Below are positions 8,130 to 16,856 of a stretch of 64,000 nucleotides of DNA, in pieces. How positions within the stretch are numbered: position 1 is the stretch's first letter; each line of letters begins with the position of its first letter. A model generated the notes under the pieces. It was not told the origin of the DNA and made no database searches. It saw only the letters and a list, made by a program, of their open reading frames with translations. The position numbers and the translations under genes were made by a program. Source of the stretch: Pelagibaculum spongiae. GTDB taxonomy: Bacteria > Pseudomonadota > Gammaproteobacteria > Enterobacterales > Pelagibaculaceae. The stretch spans positions 248,001-312,000 of the forward strand of contig NZ_QDDL01000002.1 of NCBI RefSeq assembly GCF_003097315.1, read 5' to 3'.

Positions 8130-9228
8130 CTTCCTCTCCTACGACATCTTCCTGCTCTGCAGGTTGATCGCTAGGTATCTGAATCAGTAAATCATCACGA
8201 AGCCTAATCAGTTCATTCAAAACGGTTTCTGCAGGATAATATGTGTCATCACCAGCAAGTGGAGCTAACAATATCTGTTCACGACTGACGTATTTATTAA
8301 ACCAACGAGTAGTATCATTTCCTGCTTCTCTAAAACCAACATTATTCCATTTATCTAGAGGATCATACTCTGCATCATGTACTTTAATAATTTCAGAAAC
8401 TTCAGCTTCCGAAAGTGTTGCTTCTTCAATAATTTCGACATGTTTACTAAATGTTTTTTTACCTTTTACTTTTGACCAAAGATTGAAAAACGAATCTTTT
8501 TCATCGCTTTTTTGCGTTGTAATAGTGTCCCTTACAACAATATGACTTATCCTTTGTGCTAGCCTCGCTGCGTTGGCTTTATCAGAATTTAATTCTTTTG
8601 TGCTTACATGGAACTTAGAACGCATCGCTCTGGCGTTATCTTGCGTCATATATGTGATGAACTTCCTAATAATAGCGGCACCATTATTAGGATTTACGCT
8701 TTCACTTTCATTAACTTTTTTTCTTTGATGATCAATTCGATAATCTAGGCATCTCTTTAAGTAATCACAAACATCTTTAGTCATGGCTGATGAGTGAGTG
8801 AAGTTCACTGACGCTATTACATTTCTATTCGGAATAAACCAGTAATACATTGGCTGCCCTAAAAATGCACTCTGACCTTTAACTTTAGGGTCAATTTTTA
8901 TTGAGTCACTGGTATCAGAGCCGACTTTTGCATCGGGGGATATACCACTAACTTTTCCACTATCATCACCAAACCTTTTCCAAAGCACTAATAGAGTATC
9001 TTTGGTTGCAGGATCCTGTGAAATACTTTTACAATAAATTTGAGCTCTTCTCGGATGTGACTTCGTATCCCAAGGAATAGTTTGATTAAAATCTCGATTT
9101 TTAACCCATACACAGAAGTTATCAATTATTTCTTCCATTGAGCCTTCTTCATAAACAGATTTATGTTCTTTTGTTGAGTAAAATCCACATTGCTTTACCT
9201 CAAAGAAGCTAATTGAACCTTTGTCCAT
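8119..9228 (-). CDS. hypothetical soluble protein, first gene of a two-gene unit
   Basis: 369 aa, no signal peptide or membrane helix, and an acidic C-terminus (EDVVGEEDAA). Visible features include FHVSTKELNSDKANAARLAQRI and a basic middle region. No known domain is recognised. It is co-encoded with the membrane protein downstream and sits in the cassette-like island. Low GC compared with core genes suggests transfer. Confidence 0.7.
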   Translation of the reverse strand: MDKGSISFFEVKQCGFYSTKEHKSVYEEGSMEEIIDNFCVWVKNRDFNQTIPWDTKSHPRRAQIYCKSISQDPATKDTLLVLWKRFGDDSGKVSGISPDAKVGSDTSDSIKIDPKVKGQSAFLGQPMYYWFIPNRNVIASVNFTHSSAMTKDVCDYLKRCLDYRIDHQRKKVNESESVNPNNGAAIIRKFITYMTQDNARAMRSKFHVSTKELNSDKANAARLAQRISHIVVRDTITTQKSDEKDSFFNLWSKVKGKKTFSKHVEIIEEATLSEAEVSEIIKVHDAEYDPLDKWNNVGFREAGNDTTRWFNKYVSREQILLAPLAGDDTYYPAETVLNELIRLRDDLLIQIPSDQPAEQEDVVGEEDAA

Positions 9229-9289
9229 GATTTCCCTTATCCTTTTTGTTACTCATAAAGTTAATGTTTACAAAAATACTGAAGCACTA

Positions 9290-9329
9290 CCTAGCGCCCA
9301 AAGCAGCGTCCGCAGCCTTTGTTTGTTAG
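9290..9329 (-). other. integron attC-like site
   Basis: On the minus strand this reads TTCTAACAAACAAAGG (R''/L''-like), then GACGCTGCTTTGGGCGCTAGG. It folds as an imperfect hairpin with CAAAG/CTTTG pairing. The R''-like TCTAAC overlaps the TAA stop of the 268-aa gene, as in integron cassettes. The right core is GCTAGGT rather than GTTAGGT (one mismatch). Confidence 0.45.
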
Positions 9330-10132
9330 AACAAGCCTGCAATTTTACCGACAAGCCCTGATATTATTGCAACAATCACTACTACAGACCATAACCAATG
9401 ATCTTTGATATATTCAATGATTGCTTTAGGGTGGATGCCATATTGATCTTGCCATGTTGCATTGGTATTCAATGATCCATCAATCGTTCTTTCAAAGATA
9501 TTTGACATACAATCAATTTTTCTTAATGTAGAACGATGTAATTGAACATACTCTCCCGCTTCAAACGCGTCAGCCTCTTCTTTTCCGTCAAGTGCATCCT
9601 TATCGGTCATTTTGTTTAATTCAACAATTGCAAGAAAACGACCAGCCTTGCTGTGTCCCACATATTGCCTACCAAATAGAGATACCAGAGCCCGGGCTAA
9701 ATCAGTTTTTTTATCGTCTTGAATTTTGTGAGGTTCTCCGCCTAGCGCTTGAAATCTATGTTCAATTGCAGAAAACCCATATGCTCCATCGCGCATATTC
9801 CAGTGAACAAAATGAAATGTTTGCCGGTATTTTACAAATTCAAAAAAATCTTCAAGCATCTCTTTTTCAAGCTCATCATATCGCTCAGGTATGTCACTTA
9901 TAGAAATACCATTTCGTTCTGCAATTTTATGAACAGAGAAGCTCTCTGCTTGTGCTGTCTTTAAATTTCTAACGGCAATAGATGTAACTCTAGGAGTTCT
10001 TCCATCCTTAATGTCATAGAATGATTCACAAGAGTAATGAATAAGTAAAACCTGATCTGATTTTTCATAAAGGGAAACCAGTTCTTCTCTTGTCTCTTTC
10101 CGTTTCTTTATTCTTAATAACTCAGAGGCCAT
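9326..10132 (-). CDS. hypothetical protein with a C-terminal membrane anchor, possible degenerate exonuclease fold
   Basis: 268 aa. Residues ~27-190 faintly resemble a DEDD/RNase H exonuclease (strand VLLIHYSCESF where DxE would be; FVHWNMRDGAYGF resembling the HN..D region; YVGHSKAGRFLA), but catalytic acids are not convincingly present. A single hydrophobic segment at ~245-268 (WLWSVVVIVAIISGLVGKI) suggests tail anchoring. Function unknown. Its stop overlaps the attC-like site. Confidence 0.65.
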   Translation of the reverse strand: MASELLRIKKRKETREELVSLYEKSDQVLLIHYSCESFYDIKDGRTPRVTSIAVRNLKTAQAESFSVHKIAERNGISISDIPERYDELEKEMLEDFFEFVKYRQTFHFVHWNMRDGAYGFSAIEHRFQALGGEPHKIQDDKKTDLARALVSLFGRQYVGHSKAGRFLAIVELNKMTDKDALDGKEEADAFEAGEYVQLHRSTLRKIDCMSNIFERTIDGSLNTNATWQDQYGIHPKAIIEYIKDHWLWSVVVIVAIISGLVGKIAGLF

Positions 10133-10215
10133 TCAGATTTCCTTGCATGTTCTAACATTCTATTAAAAAAACTATTTCCCTGACTCGACTAATCCAATGC
10201 CTTTGTTATTATTCA

Positions 10216-10380
10216 TTAAGATGAGAAATCACCGTTTTTCTCACTCGGCTTTAACTCCCTACGTCGTCGCTCTACCTTCATTTGGTCGTCAGCTTCCAAC
10301 GCAAACATTCTTTCTTGATGATTCTTAAGAACGGTTAAGTGACCAACAATCCGCCACTTCTTCGGTGCTTTATAGCGATT
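10216..10380 (-). pseudogene. remnant of an open frame without a start
   Basis: A 54-codon open stretch on the minus strand ending at a stop at 10216-10218, encoding KKWRIVGHLTVLKNHQERM and a charged tail. It has protein-like composition but no upstream start and a stop just before it, so it may be a truncated cassette gene. The rest of the 10133-10597 gap shows nothing else. Confidence 0.25.
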
Positions 10381-10597
10381 TTACCTTTATCGATTGATCT
10401 ATCAATGAAAACAGTCATGTTTAAGGCATTTGCTGTGATATCGGTATATCAGCAGTGGGTTGTCAGGATAGGTGGCGGTGTATAACAAAATCAGGCTAAG
10501 GCGCAGCATTACCCTAAGCAACCCTTGCCTCAATCAAACCACACATTGATTCGATTTCGGCATAAGCATATAACTAAGATGTGATAAACTGCGCGCC

Positions 10598-11305
10598 ATG
10601 GATATGATCACTTTTAGCGCAGCATTAGCCATTATGCTGGCAGCCGCTACCCTTCATGGCGTGATTGGTTTTGGCCAAGCCGTGTTAGCAGCGCCGTTGC
10701 TTTTTCTACTCAACCCTGAGTTTATTCCGGCACCCATTCTGATTTGTGGGATTGTGATGTCATTAATGAATAGCTGGCGCTATCGCAGTGAATTACAACT
10801 TCCGGCGCTGGCCAATACTTGGGCCGGTTACTTGCCAGGCAGTTTGATGGGTGGTTGGATGCTGGCAATTGCTGACCAACAAATTATGTCTTGGTTGTTA
10901 GTCGGCGTAGTCGGCATTGCTTTATTAGTCAGCATGACTCGGATTACCATTCCATTTAACCGCTATACCCTTTCGGCATTTTCAGTTTCTGCCGGGGTGA
11001 TGGGAACCGTCAGTTCCATTAGCGGCCCGCCATTGGCTTTAGTTTGGCAACATCAGCCGGTGAACAGCATTCGCGGCAACTTAGGTGCAACTTTTGCCAG
11101 CTGCAACCTAATCGCCTTGATGGTGTTAGCTTGGCACGACAAGTTAAACCTGCACCTGATTACACTCGGCCTTTCTCTGGCACCGGCAGCCATTTTAGGC
11201 AACTGGCTTGGCTCGAAATTAGCACCCCACGTTAGCCACCACCACATGAGAATGGCAATGTTGGCGGTCTGTTTTATTTCTTGCAGCATGGTGCTTTTCT
11301 GCTGA
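10598..11305 (+). CDS. TSUP (TauE/SafE) family membrane permease
   Basis: 235 aa with seven to eight hydrophobic helices and a TSUP-like start (LHGVIGFGQAVLAAPLLF) and second repeat (GVMGTVSSISGPPLALVW). The family exports or imports sulfur compounds or organic anions across the inner membrane; the substrate is unknown. It starts at ATG GATATG in a leader shared with the relic at 4522. A 5' relic lies upstream (4522) and a 3' relic downstream (12297), so this is the intact member of a repeatedly duplicated locus. Confidence 0.88.
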   Translation: MDMITFSAALAIMLAAATLHGVIGFGQAVLAAPLLFLLNPEFIPAPILICGIVMSLMNSWRYRSELQLPALANTWAGYLPGSLMGGWMLAIADQQIMSWLLVGVVGIALLVSMTRITIPFNRYTLSAFSVSAGVMGTVSSISGPPLALVWQHQPVNSIRGNLGATFASCNLIALMVLAWHDKLNLHLITLGLSLAPAAILGNWLGSKLAPHVSHHHMRMAMLAVCFISCSMVLFC

Positions 11306-11351
11306 AAATTTAATGTTTGAAAACATGGTTTCTAGAAAAGTCTTGGCATGT

Positions 11352-11474
11352 ATCGAAATGCCAGAAAAAACACAAGTACGCGCCGAAGCAATTTGCGTAA
11401 AAACTGCAGTGACCGGTGGCACAATTACTGAAGAAGATATTGAGCGGATATTCTCGTCTTTAGCAGGAAATTAG
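11352..11474 (+). pseudogene. helicase 3'-end relic, copy 4 (strongly diverged)
   Basis: Aligns with the last ~40 codons of the helicase: TITEEDIE is retained and the frame reaches a TAG stop, but there are many amino-acid changes. A decayed terminator follows (11497-11527), then TGTTCTAC as after the real gene. Confidence 0.8.
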
Positions 11475-11568
11475 CTTTTATTATTGGTTTTAGCCTAAAA
11501 ACGCCAACTTTTTTCTCGGTATTTTTTGTTCTACAGTCAGTATTATTATCATCTTTTATATACTTACT

Positions 11569-12290
11569 ATGCCACTGACTCCCGTTATCGAATTCAAGCA
11601 ATCCTTAATAGCAGGGCAATTTTCTAATTTGCGCCTTTTGGGCGGAGGTTGCTGTGTCGGTATATCCTACGCTTGGCTCAAACATGCATTACTGACAAGT
11701 CCTGATGAATTGCTATCTTCTTACCAAGAAAGAAAACATTACGTGATTTCACAATCAACTTTAATACATCAGGCCCAAGCTAATCACAGCGATACAACAA
11801 ATACCCACTATGTTTTTAGAAAAAAATTTCATGGATCAACCCAATGTGATTTTTTTATTCTCTTTATTTTCCAGCTAAATTATTTTCTCTTAAAGTCCAG
11901 CGTTCACCCTTGATGGATTATAATAAAAGGGGTACCTGCGAATTCATCTCGTACCAACATTCAGAAAACAATGATTCATTAGAAAGAACAATAAATCTCT
12001 ATGTTTTTGAACACTCACACGCTGTTTTTCTTCAGTTTATTTTTAAAGATGAGAGTAGCGGCAAGCTCCCATCGCATACAACTGTTTTTATTAAACATGT
12101 GCCTCAAAAATCAGACGAGCAAGATACTTATATTTTTTTTGACCCCAACGCTGGAGAATTTCATTTGAAAGAGGATGAGTTGCCAAGTTTTTTTTACAAT
12201 CATTTTTTACGCTATAAAATGCATAATGACTTATTATTTCAGCTCTACCCTGTTAGTTTACAAACTTCAGCGTCAACCCCAAAGATCTAG
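11569..12290 (+). pseudogene. second YopT-like C58 protease gene, broken by one frameshift
   Basis: Two overlapping frames (11569-11913 and 11910-12290) together give a homolog of the protease at 3776. The first carries Cys in GGCCVGISYAWL, the second His in LPSHTTVFIKH and Asp in IFFDPNAGEFHL. The frames would join if the 7-T run near 11850-11856 had 8 T, as the paralog has at the aligned position. It could be a pseudogene, a phase-variable or slippage-corrected gene, or an assembly error. Catalytic residues are all retained, so inactivation, if real, is recent. Confidence 0.78.
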
Positions 12291-12296
12291 ATACCT

Positions 12297-12700
12297 CCAT
12301 TCCATTTAATCACTATACCCTTTAATCACCATACTCTATCGGCATTTTCGGTTTCTGCTGGGGTGATGGGAACCGTCAGTTCTATTAGCGGCCTGCCATT
12401 GGCTTTAGTTTGATAACATCAGCCGGTGAACAGTATTCGTGGCAACTTAGGTGCAACATTTACCAGCTGTAATTTAATTGCATTGATGGTGTTAGCTTGG
12501 CACGATAAGTTAAATTTTCACTTAATTACACTCGGATTTTCTTTGGCACCCGCAGCCATTTTAGGCAACTGAATAGATGCCAAAATAGCCAACCGAGTTA
12601 GCCAACATCACATGAGAATGGCAATGCTGGCGGTCTGTTTTGTTTCTTACAGCATGGTGCTTTTCTGCTGAAAATTTAACGCTTCGAAACATGATTTTCA
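12297..12700 (+). pseudogene. 3' relic of the TSUP permease gene
   Basis: Matches 10945-11330 of the TSUP gene and its 3' flank, with in-frame stops (TTTGATAAC where the intact gene has TTTGGCAAC) and a small insertion near the start. The stretch from 12700 to 12911 before dps shows no gene. Confidence 0.85.
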
Positions 12701-12911
12701 TTAATGAAAAATATCGAAACTAACGACAAGCAACCCGTTGATTCAATCAAACAATAACCATAGATCGAATAACACCACCAATAGCCATAGATAGCTTAAT
12801 ACTATGAAACAGATTGAGATTATTCGCTTCACAAGTGCTCATTTCAAGCATATGATTAGCTCAGCTTTTAAGATTTCGTTTTAAATTAAACATCGAACTG
12901 AGGTAAACATT

Positions 12912-13382
12912 ATGTCGCTTAGCATTATTGGTTTGGATCAAAAAAAATCAGAAACAATCGCTAAAGACCTTAATGAGCTTTTAGCCAATTATCAGATATT
13001 TTATATGAATGTTCGTGGCTACCATTGGAACATTAAAGGTGAGAAGTTTTTTGAACTGCATCTAAAGTTTGAAGAGCTGTATAACGACTTACTACTGAAA
13101 GTTGATGAAGTTGCAGAACGTATTCTAACGCTGGGCTACCAGCCAGAGCACGCTTACAGCGTTTACACCCAGCATTCTGAAATTACTGAAAAATTGAATA
13201 TCACCGATGGCAAACAAGCCGTTGGCGATATCGTTGCTTCTTTAGCACTGTTGATTAAAAAGCAACGGGCTATTTTAAGCTTAGCGGCCGATGCGGAAGA
13301 TGAAGGTTCTAGTTCATTAATGAGTGATTACATTAAAGAGCAGGAAAAACTAATCTGGATGTATTCTGCATTTCTTGCTTAA
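12912..13382 (+). CDS. dps: Dps-family ferritin-like DNA-protection protein
   Basis: 156 aa, typical Dps length. Ferroxidase-site residues are visible in RGYHWNIKG and FFELHLKFEELYND, followed by KVDEVAERI. The family forms dodecamers that oxidise and store iron using H2O2 and protect DNA. GAGG seven bases before the ATG is a good ribosome binding site. A monocistronic unit ending in the hairpins at 13398 and 13567. Confidence 0.93.
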   Translation: MSLSIIGLDQKKSETIAKDLNELLANYQIFYMNVRGYHWNIKGEKFFELHLKFEELYNDLLLKVDEVAERILTLGYQPEHAYSVYTQHSEITEKLNITDGKQAVGDIVASLALLIKKQRAILSLAADAEDEGSSSLMSDYIKEQEKLIWMYSAFLA

Positions 13383-13397
13383 TAGTCGTAAGCACAA

Positions 13398-13430
13398 CTG
13401 GGAGCGCGGGCGCACCGCCCGCGCTCCCAG
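13398..13430. repeat. perfect 15-bp GC-rich palindrome
   Basis: CTGGGAGCGCGGGCG (13398-13412), loop CAC, then its exact reverse complement (13416-13430). There is no T run on either side, so it is not a classical terminator; it resembles dispersed REP-type palindromes. Its base composition is far from the AT-rich surroundings. Confidence 0.8.
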
Positions 13431-13440
13431 TGAAAACCTT

Positions 13441-13566
13441 GCGACATACATTACATCCGCGTAAATACCCGCACCGGCATCCTGCCTCTTTGCGGCATAC
13501 ATTACATCCGTGTAAATACCCGCACCGGCATCCTGCCTCTTTGCGGCATACATTACATCCGTGTAA
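13441..13566. repeat. 51-bp direct repeat array (about 2.5 units)
   Basis: CATACATTACATCC recurs at 13445, 13496 and 13547, exactly 51 bases apart, joined by GCACCGGCATCCTGCCTC. Because 51 is a multiple of three, spurious frames stay open. Related units lie at 57053-57280. Confidence 0.85.
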
Positions 13567-13597
13567 ATAAAAGGCCAATCAATGATTGGCCTTTTAT
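13567..13597. terminator. bidirectional terminator between dps and the lipoprotein gene
   Basis: ATAAAAGGCCAATC, loop AAT, GATTGGCCTTTTAT: a perfect 14-bp stem with A/T tracts on both sides, between two convergent genes. Confidence 0.85.
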
Positions 13598-13624
13598 AAT
13601 TCTTAATTATCAAAAATCAATTTA

Positions 13625-14098
13625 TTAACCGCTCTTAGATACTCGATAAATTACCAAATCGGCAAAAGGAGATTCAATTTGGTAACTAGCAAACCGAGTG
13701 GCCATGCTACTTAAAAAAGATTTATGAATGCTGGAAACAATTTTCGAGGTACTTAACACCGTATTTTCAGCAGACATTTTTTCAGCCACATCTAATAATA
13801 AAGATTTAGCAAGCGGGTAATGCTTCCAGTAACCATCTGGGTAGCTGTCGGCATAAGGCACAAAAGCAAAACGCACATAGACTGGAACGCCACTAGCGCC
13901 ATCTTGAAACACCAAGACATCATCAAGATCATTATATATGCCTAACTGACGACGCTCAGGAACCATTTTAGGCTGAGTAGCTTCAGATCCAGCGCTAGTA
14001 GATTCTGTAGTGACAAAGTCATCAAGATGAACTTGTAATTGCTCACAACCACACAGCGCTAGCAAACTAAGCAAAAGGACTGGCAACAACTTATACAC
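13625..14098 (-). CDS. hypothetical lipoprotein
   Basis: 157 aa when started at the GTG at 14098, which has AGGAG seven to eight bases upstream; longer upstream frames add a non-signal N-terminus. A lipoprotein signal VYKLLPVLLLSLLALCGC with the lipobox LCGC is seen. The mature part has FAFVPYADSYPDGYWKHYP and no recognised domain. It may be anchored in either membrane. Confidence 0.7.
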   Translation of the reverse strand: MYKLLPVLLLSLLALCGCEQLQVHLDDFVTTESTSAGSEATQPKMVPERRQLGIYNDLDDVLVFQDGASGVPVYVRFAFVPYADSYPDGYWKHYPLAKSLLLDVAEKMSAENTVLSTSKIVSSIHKSFLSSMATRFASYQIESPFADLVIYRVSKSG

Positions 14099-14247
14099 CG
14101 GGCAACTCCTATCGCTGAGTACTGAACCAAAACCAATACTAAAACAGCGATGGCGATAATAAGTCGTCATGCAAAATGAGTCTGTGAGCAATTTCTCACT
14201 CAACAGAAATGAATCTTAAGAATATTGTTTGATAAGACCCTGGATCC

Positions 14248-14332
14248 GTAAGTTTGATAAGCCGCAAGCGCAATCAGACACTTTTGAATTTGTTAGAAAA
14301 TGTCTGATTACGTTCACACTTATCAAACCTAC
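14248..14332. repeat. MITE-like palindromic element
   Basis: The left arm GTTTGATAAGCC..CAATCAGACA (14252-14280) is inverted as TGTCTGATTA..CTTATCAAAC (14301-14328). The same arms occur at 58538-58623 and a half element at 4974 and 6193. It lies between genes and contains no open frame. Confidence 0.7.
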
Positions 14333-14388
14333 AATGGGCAGCCAAAATGACGCTATCACAGCTTGATAAAACGCCGCTCCGATTGGGA

Positions 14389-14988
14389 TCAGTCCAATTT
14401 TTTCTTTTCAGCTTGCTGCCACAAAACTTCGCCACCGGTTTGTCTGGCCAAAATTCGAGACAGCACAAAGAAGAAATCAGAAAGGCGATTTAAATACTGA
14501 ACCAGCGGCAAGTTAATATCTTCACCGGCTTCTCTAGAAGCAATTACATTGCGCTCGGCACGACGCGCTACTGATCTAGCCATATGGCAGTAGCTTGCTA
14601 GACGAGAACCACCAGGCAGAATAAAGTTTTTCAGCGGCGGCAAACTTTCATTCATCTCGTCGATTAAGGTTTCTAGCTCAGTGGTAAATTCTTCCTGCAT
14701 CAGCTGATAACCCGGCATTGCCAATTCACCACCGGTATTAAACAAGTTATGTTGAACCATTTCTAAGGGTTCTTTGAACTTATGTAACATTACCCGCTGT
14801 TCTTTTAATTCCTGAATTAATAAACCAACCCAAGTATTTAGTTCATCAACCGCACCAATTGCTTCAATACGCGGATGAGACTTTGAAACTCGGCGGCCTT
14901 CACCTAGGCTAGTTTCGCCTTTATCACCACCACGGGTATAAATGCGAGATAAACGGTTGTGTTCTTTATCGGTTTTTTTATCTGACAT
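14389..14988 (-). CDS. PduO-type cob(I)alamin adenosyltransferase
   Basis: 199 aa. ATP-binding N-terminal motif YTRGGDKGETSLG and C-terminal RSVARRAERNVI plus LNRLSDFFFVL, characteristic of PduO/MMAB enzymes. It transfers the adenosyl group of ATP to cob(I)alamin to form the coenzyme. It is the last gene of the minus-strand cobalamin block, 44 bases downstream of cobQ and likely in one operon. Confidence 0.93.
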   Translation of the reverse strand: MSDKKTDKEHNRLSRIYTRGGDKGETSLGEGRRVSKSHPRIEAIGAVDELNTWVGLLIQELKEQRVMLHKFKEPLEMVQHNLFNTGGELAMPGYQLMQEEFTTELETLIDEMNESLPPLKNFILPGGSRLASYCHMARSVARRAERNVIASREAGEDINLPLVQYLNRLSDFFFVLSRILARQTGGEVLWQQAEKKKLD

Positions 14989-15032
14989 TATTTCTACCTA
15001 CAATTGGTACACCTATAAAGAGTGGTGTTTTA

Positions 15033-16544
15033 TTAAAAAGATAAACCTGCAATCCGCTTAATTTGCGCTATATCGAGATGTTGTTCAACCGCATCTGCTA
15101 AACGATCGATTCCCTGCTCTCGAAGCAAATCAAAATCCATGGCTTGTACTTGGTCCAAGCCAGCCCAACGCAGTATGGCATCACGCGCTTGGGACTGCTC
15201 AAATATACCGTGCAAATAACTGCCAATAATCAGCTGATCTTCACTGACAACGCCATCGGCATGCTCGGGCAGTTGAATCAATGGCTGCAAATCATCTGAT
15301 AGCTGCTCGGTCACTCCTGCATGAATTTCATAACCGCGAACCAGACATTCTTGGCCATTTAGCTGTAATAAACCTTCTGCTCGGCGCAACTGCTTATGCT
15401 GTTCAAGTGTTGTTTTAATCGGTAAATAGCCAAAGCCAGCCATGCTACCGGCTGGGCCTTCAATGGCATGCGGGTCATCAATTAGCTGCCCTAACATCTG
15501 ATAACCACCACAAATTCCGATTATTTTGCCGCCGTGGCGAACATGGCGCTGGATTGCTTTATCCCAGCCATGGTCGAGTAAAAATTGCAGATCATTTCGT
15601 ACGTTTTTACTGCCCGGTAAAATAATTAAATCAGCTGAAGGGATTGGCTGATCTTTTCGGACAATCTGCAAGTCAACCTGTGGATGCAATCGTAATGGGT
15701 CAAAGTCGGTATGGTTACTCATTCTCGGTAATACCGGCACCACCACCTTTATCTTGTCACCTTCAGGATTGACCTGCTGGTGAGCGATGGCATCTTCCGC
15801 TTCCAGGTACAAGCCATGCAAAAAAGGAATAACACCCAATACTGGAACACCGGTTTCTTTTTCTAACCATTCAATGCCTGAATCCAACAAGCTGGCATCA
15901 CCACGAAAACGGTTAATGACGAAACCTTTTACTCTGGCTTGCTCAGAAGCAGAGAGTAATTTTACCGTGCCATACAAATGGGCAAATACACCGCCCTTGT
16001 CTATATCAGCCACAATAATGACCGGCACATCGGCAGCTTCGGCAAAGCCCATATTGGCGATATCATTTTCACGTAGGTTGATTTCGGCGGGGCTACCGGC
16101 ACCTTCTACCATGACGATTTGATACTGCTGTTGCAGCCGAGAAAATGAGTCCAAAACATAGGGCAGCATGGTCGGTTTATAGGCGTGATAACCACGGGCA
16201 TCTTTCTCGGCCATCACCTTACCCTGCACAATTATCTGAGCACCGGTATCCGAATTGGGTTTAAGCAACACCGGGTTCATGTGTACCGATGTATCGATGC
16301 CACAAGCCTGAGCCTGCACCGCCTGTGCCCGGCCAATCTCACCACCATCGGGGGTTACCGCACTGTTTAATGCCATGTTCTGTGGTTTGAAAGGGGCAAC
16401 TAAAACGCCCTGTCGCTTCATCACCCGACACAACGCAGCCACTAAAACACTTTTCCCAGCATCAGAAGTAGTGCCTTGAACCATTAAGGATGCTGACAGT
16501 TTCACCGGTGAGATATCAGATACTTTAGAACTACTCAAACTCAT
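15033..16544 (-). CDS. cobQ: cobyric acid synthase
   Basis: 503 aa. N-terminal dethiobiotin-synthetase-like P-loop [18 protein letters not shown], middle NRFRGD, C-terminal glutamine amidotransferase with catalytic Cys in [10 protein letters not shown] and His in GSYLHGIF. It amidates side chains of adenosylcobyrinate a,c-diamide using glutamine and ATP. A GAGAAG ribosome binding site precedes the ATG. It shares its upstream gap (16545-16856) with a divergent lipoprotein gene. Confidence 0.95.
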   Translation of the reverse strand: MSLSSSKVSDISPVKLSASLMVQGTTSDAGKSVLVAALCRVMKRQGVLVAPFKPQNMALNSAVTPDGGEIGRAQAVQAQACGIDTSVHMNPVLLKPNSDTGAQIIVQGKVMAEKDARGYHAYKPTMLPYVLDSFSRLQQQYQIVMVEGAGSPAEINLRENDIANMGFAEAADVPVIIVADIDKGGVFAHLYGTVKLLSASEQARVKGFVINRFRGDASLLDSGIEWLEKETGVPVLGVIPFLHGLYLEAEDAIAHQQVNPEGDKIKVVVPVLPRMSNHTDFDPLRLHPQVDLQIVRKDQPIPSADLIILPGSKNVRNDLQFLLDHGWDKAIQRHVRHGGKIIGICGGYQMLGQLIDDPHAIEGPAGSMAGFGYLPIKTTLEQHKQLRRAEGLLQLNGQECLVRGYEIHAGVTEQLSDDLQPLIQLPEHADGVVSEDQLIIGSYLHGIFEQSQARDAILRWAGLDQVQAMDFDLLREQGIDRLADAVEQHLDIAQIKRIAGLSF

Positions 16545-16856
16545 TACTCACTTCTCATTGCCCATCATGTTGATGTTGACATTATTGCTGGCACTGCGTT
16601 TGGCGGCCATTGGGTTGCTGCTGACCCACTAGGTGAACAACGTTGTAGCTAGTGTGCCAGAAGCATTCTGTATTGGCATTTGAATAGATCAATCAAGCAG
16701 ATCGGCGGCAGATACGTTTTGAGTGAGAACACTAAATACAACGCTAATGACACAAATTTTCTTGCAAGCATTGATTGCATTAAACACAATCAGCATGAAC
16801 TGAAAATTCAGATAAAATTTACGACACAATAACATTCATAAAAAAGGCATAATTAA
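16545..16856. other. divergent intergenic region
   Basis: 312 bases between divergent cobQ and the lipoprotein gene, presumably holding both promoters. I see no cobalamin-riboswitch core on the cobQ side and no convincing operator. Confidence 0.5.

Noticed and set aside
13441..13566. Possible CRISPR array
   Set aside because: Units are adjoining direct repeats without unique spacers, and no cas gene is present.
13333..13613. Two repetitive minus-strand frames (81 and 87 codons)
   Set aside because: They are open only because the 51-bp repeat unit is a multiple of three.
16545..16856. Cobalamin riboswitch before cobQ
   Set aside because: No recognisable B12-box (GCCACTG context) or surrounding helices on the minus strand.
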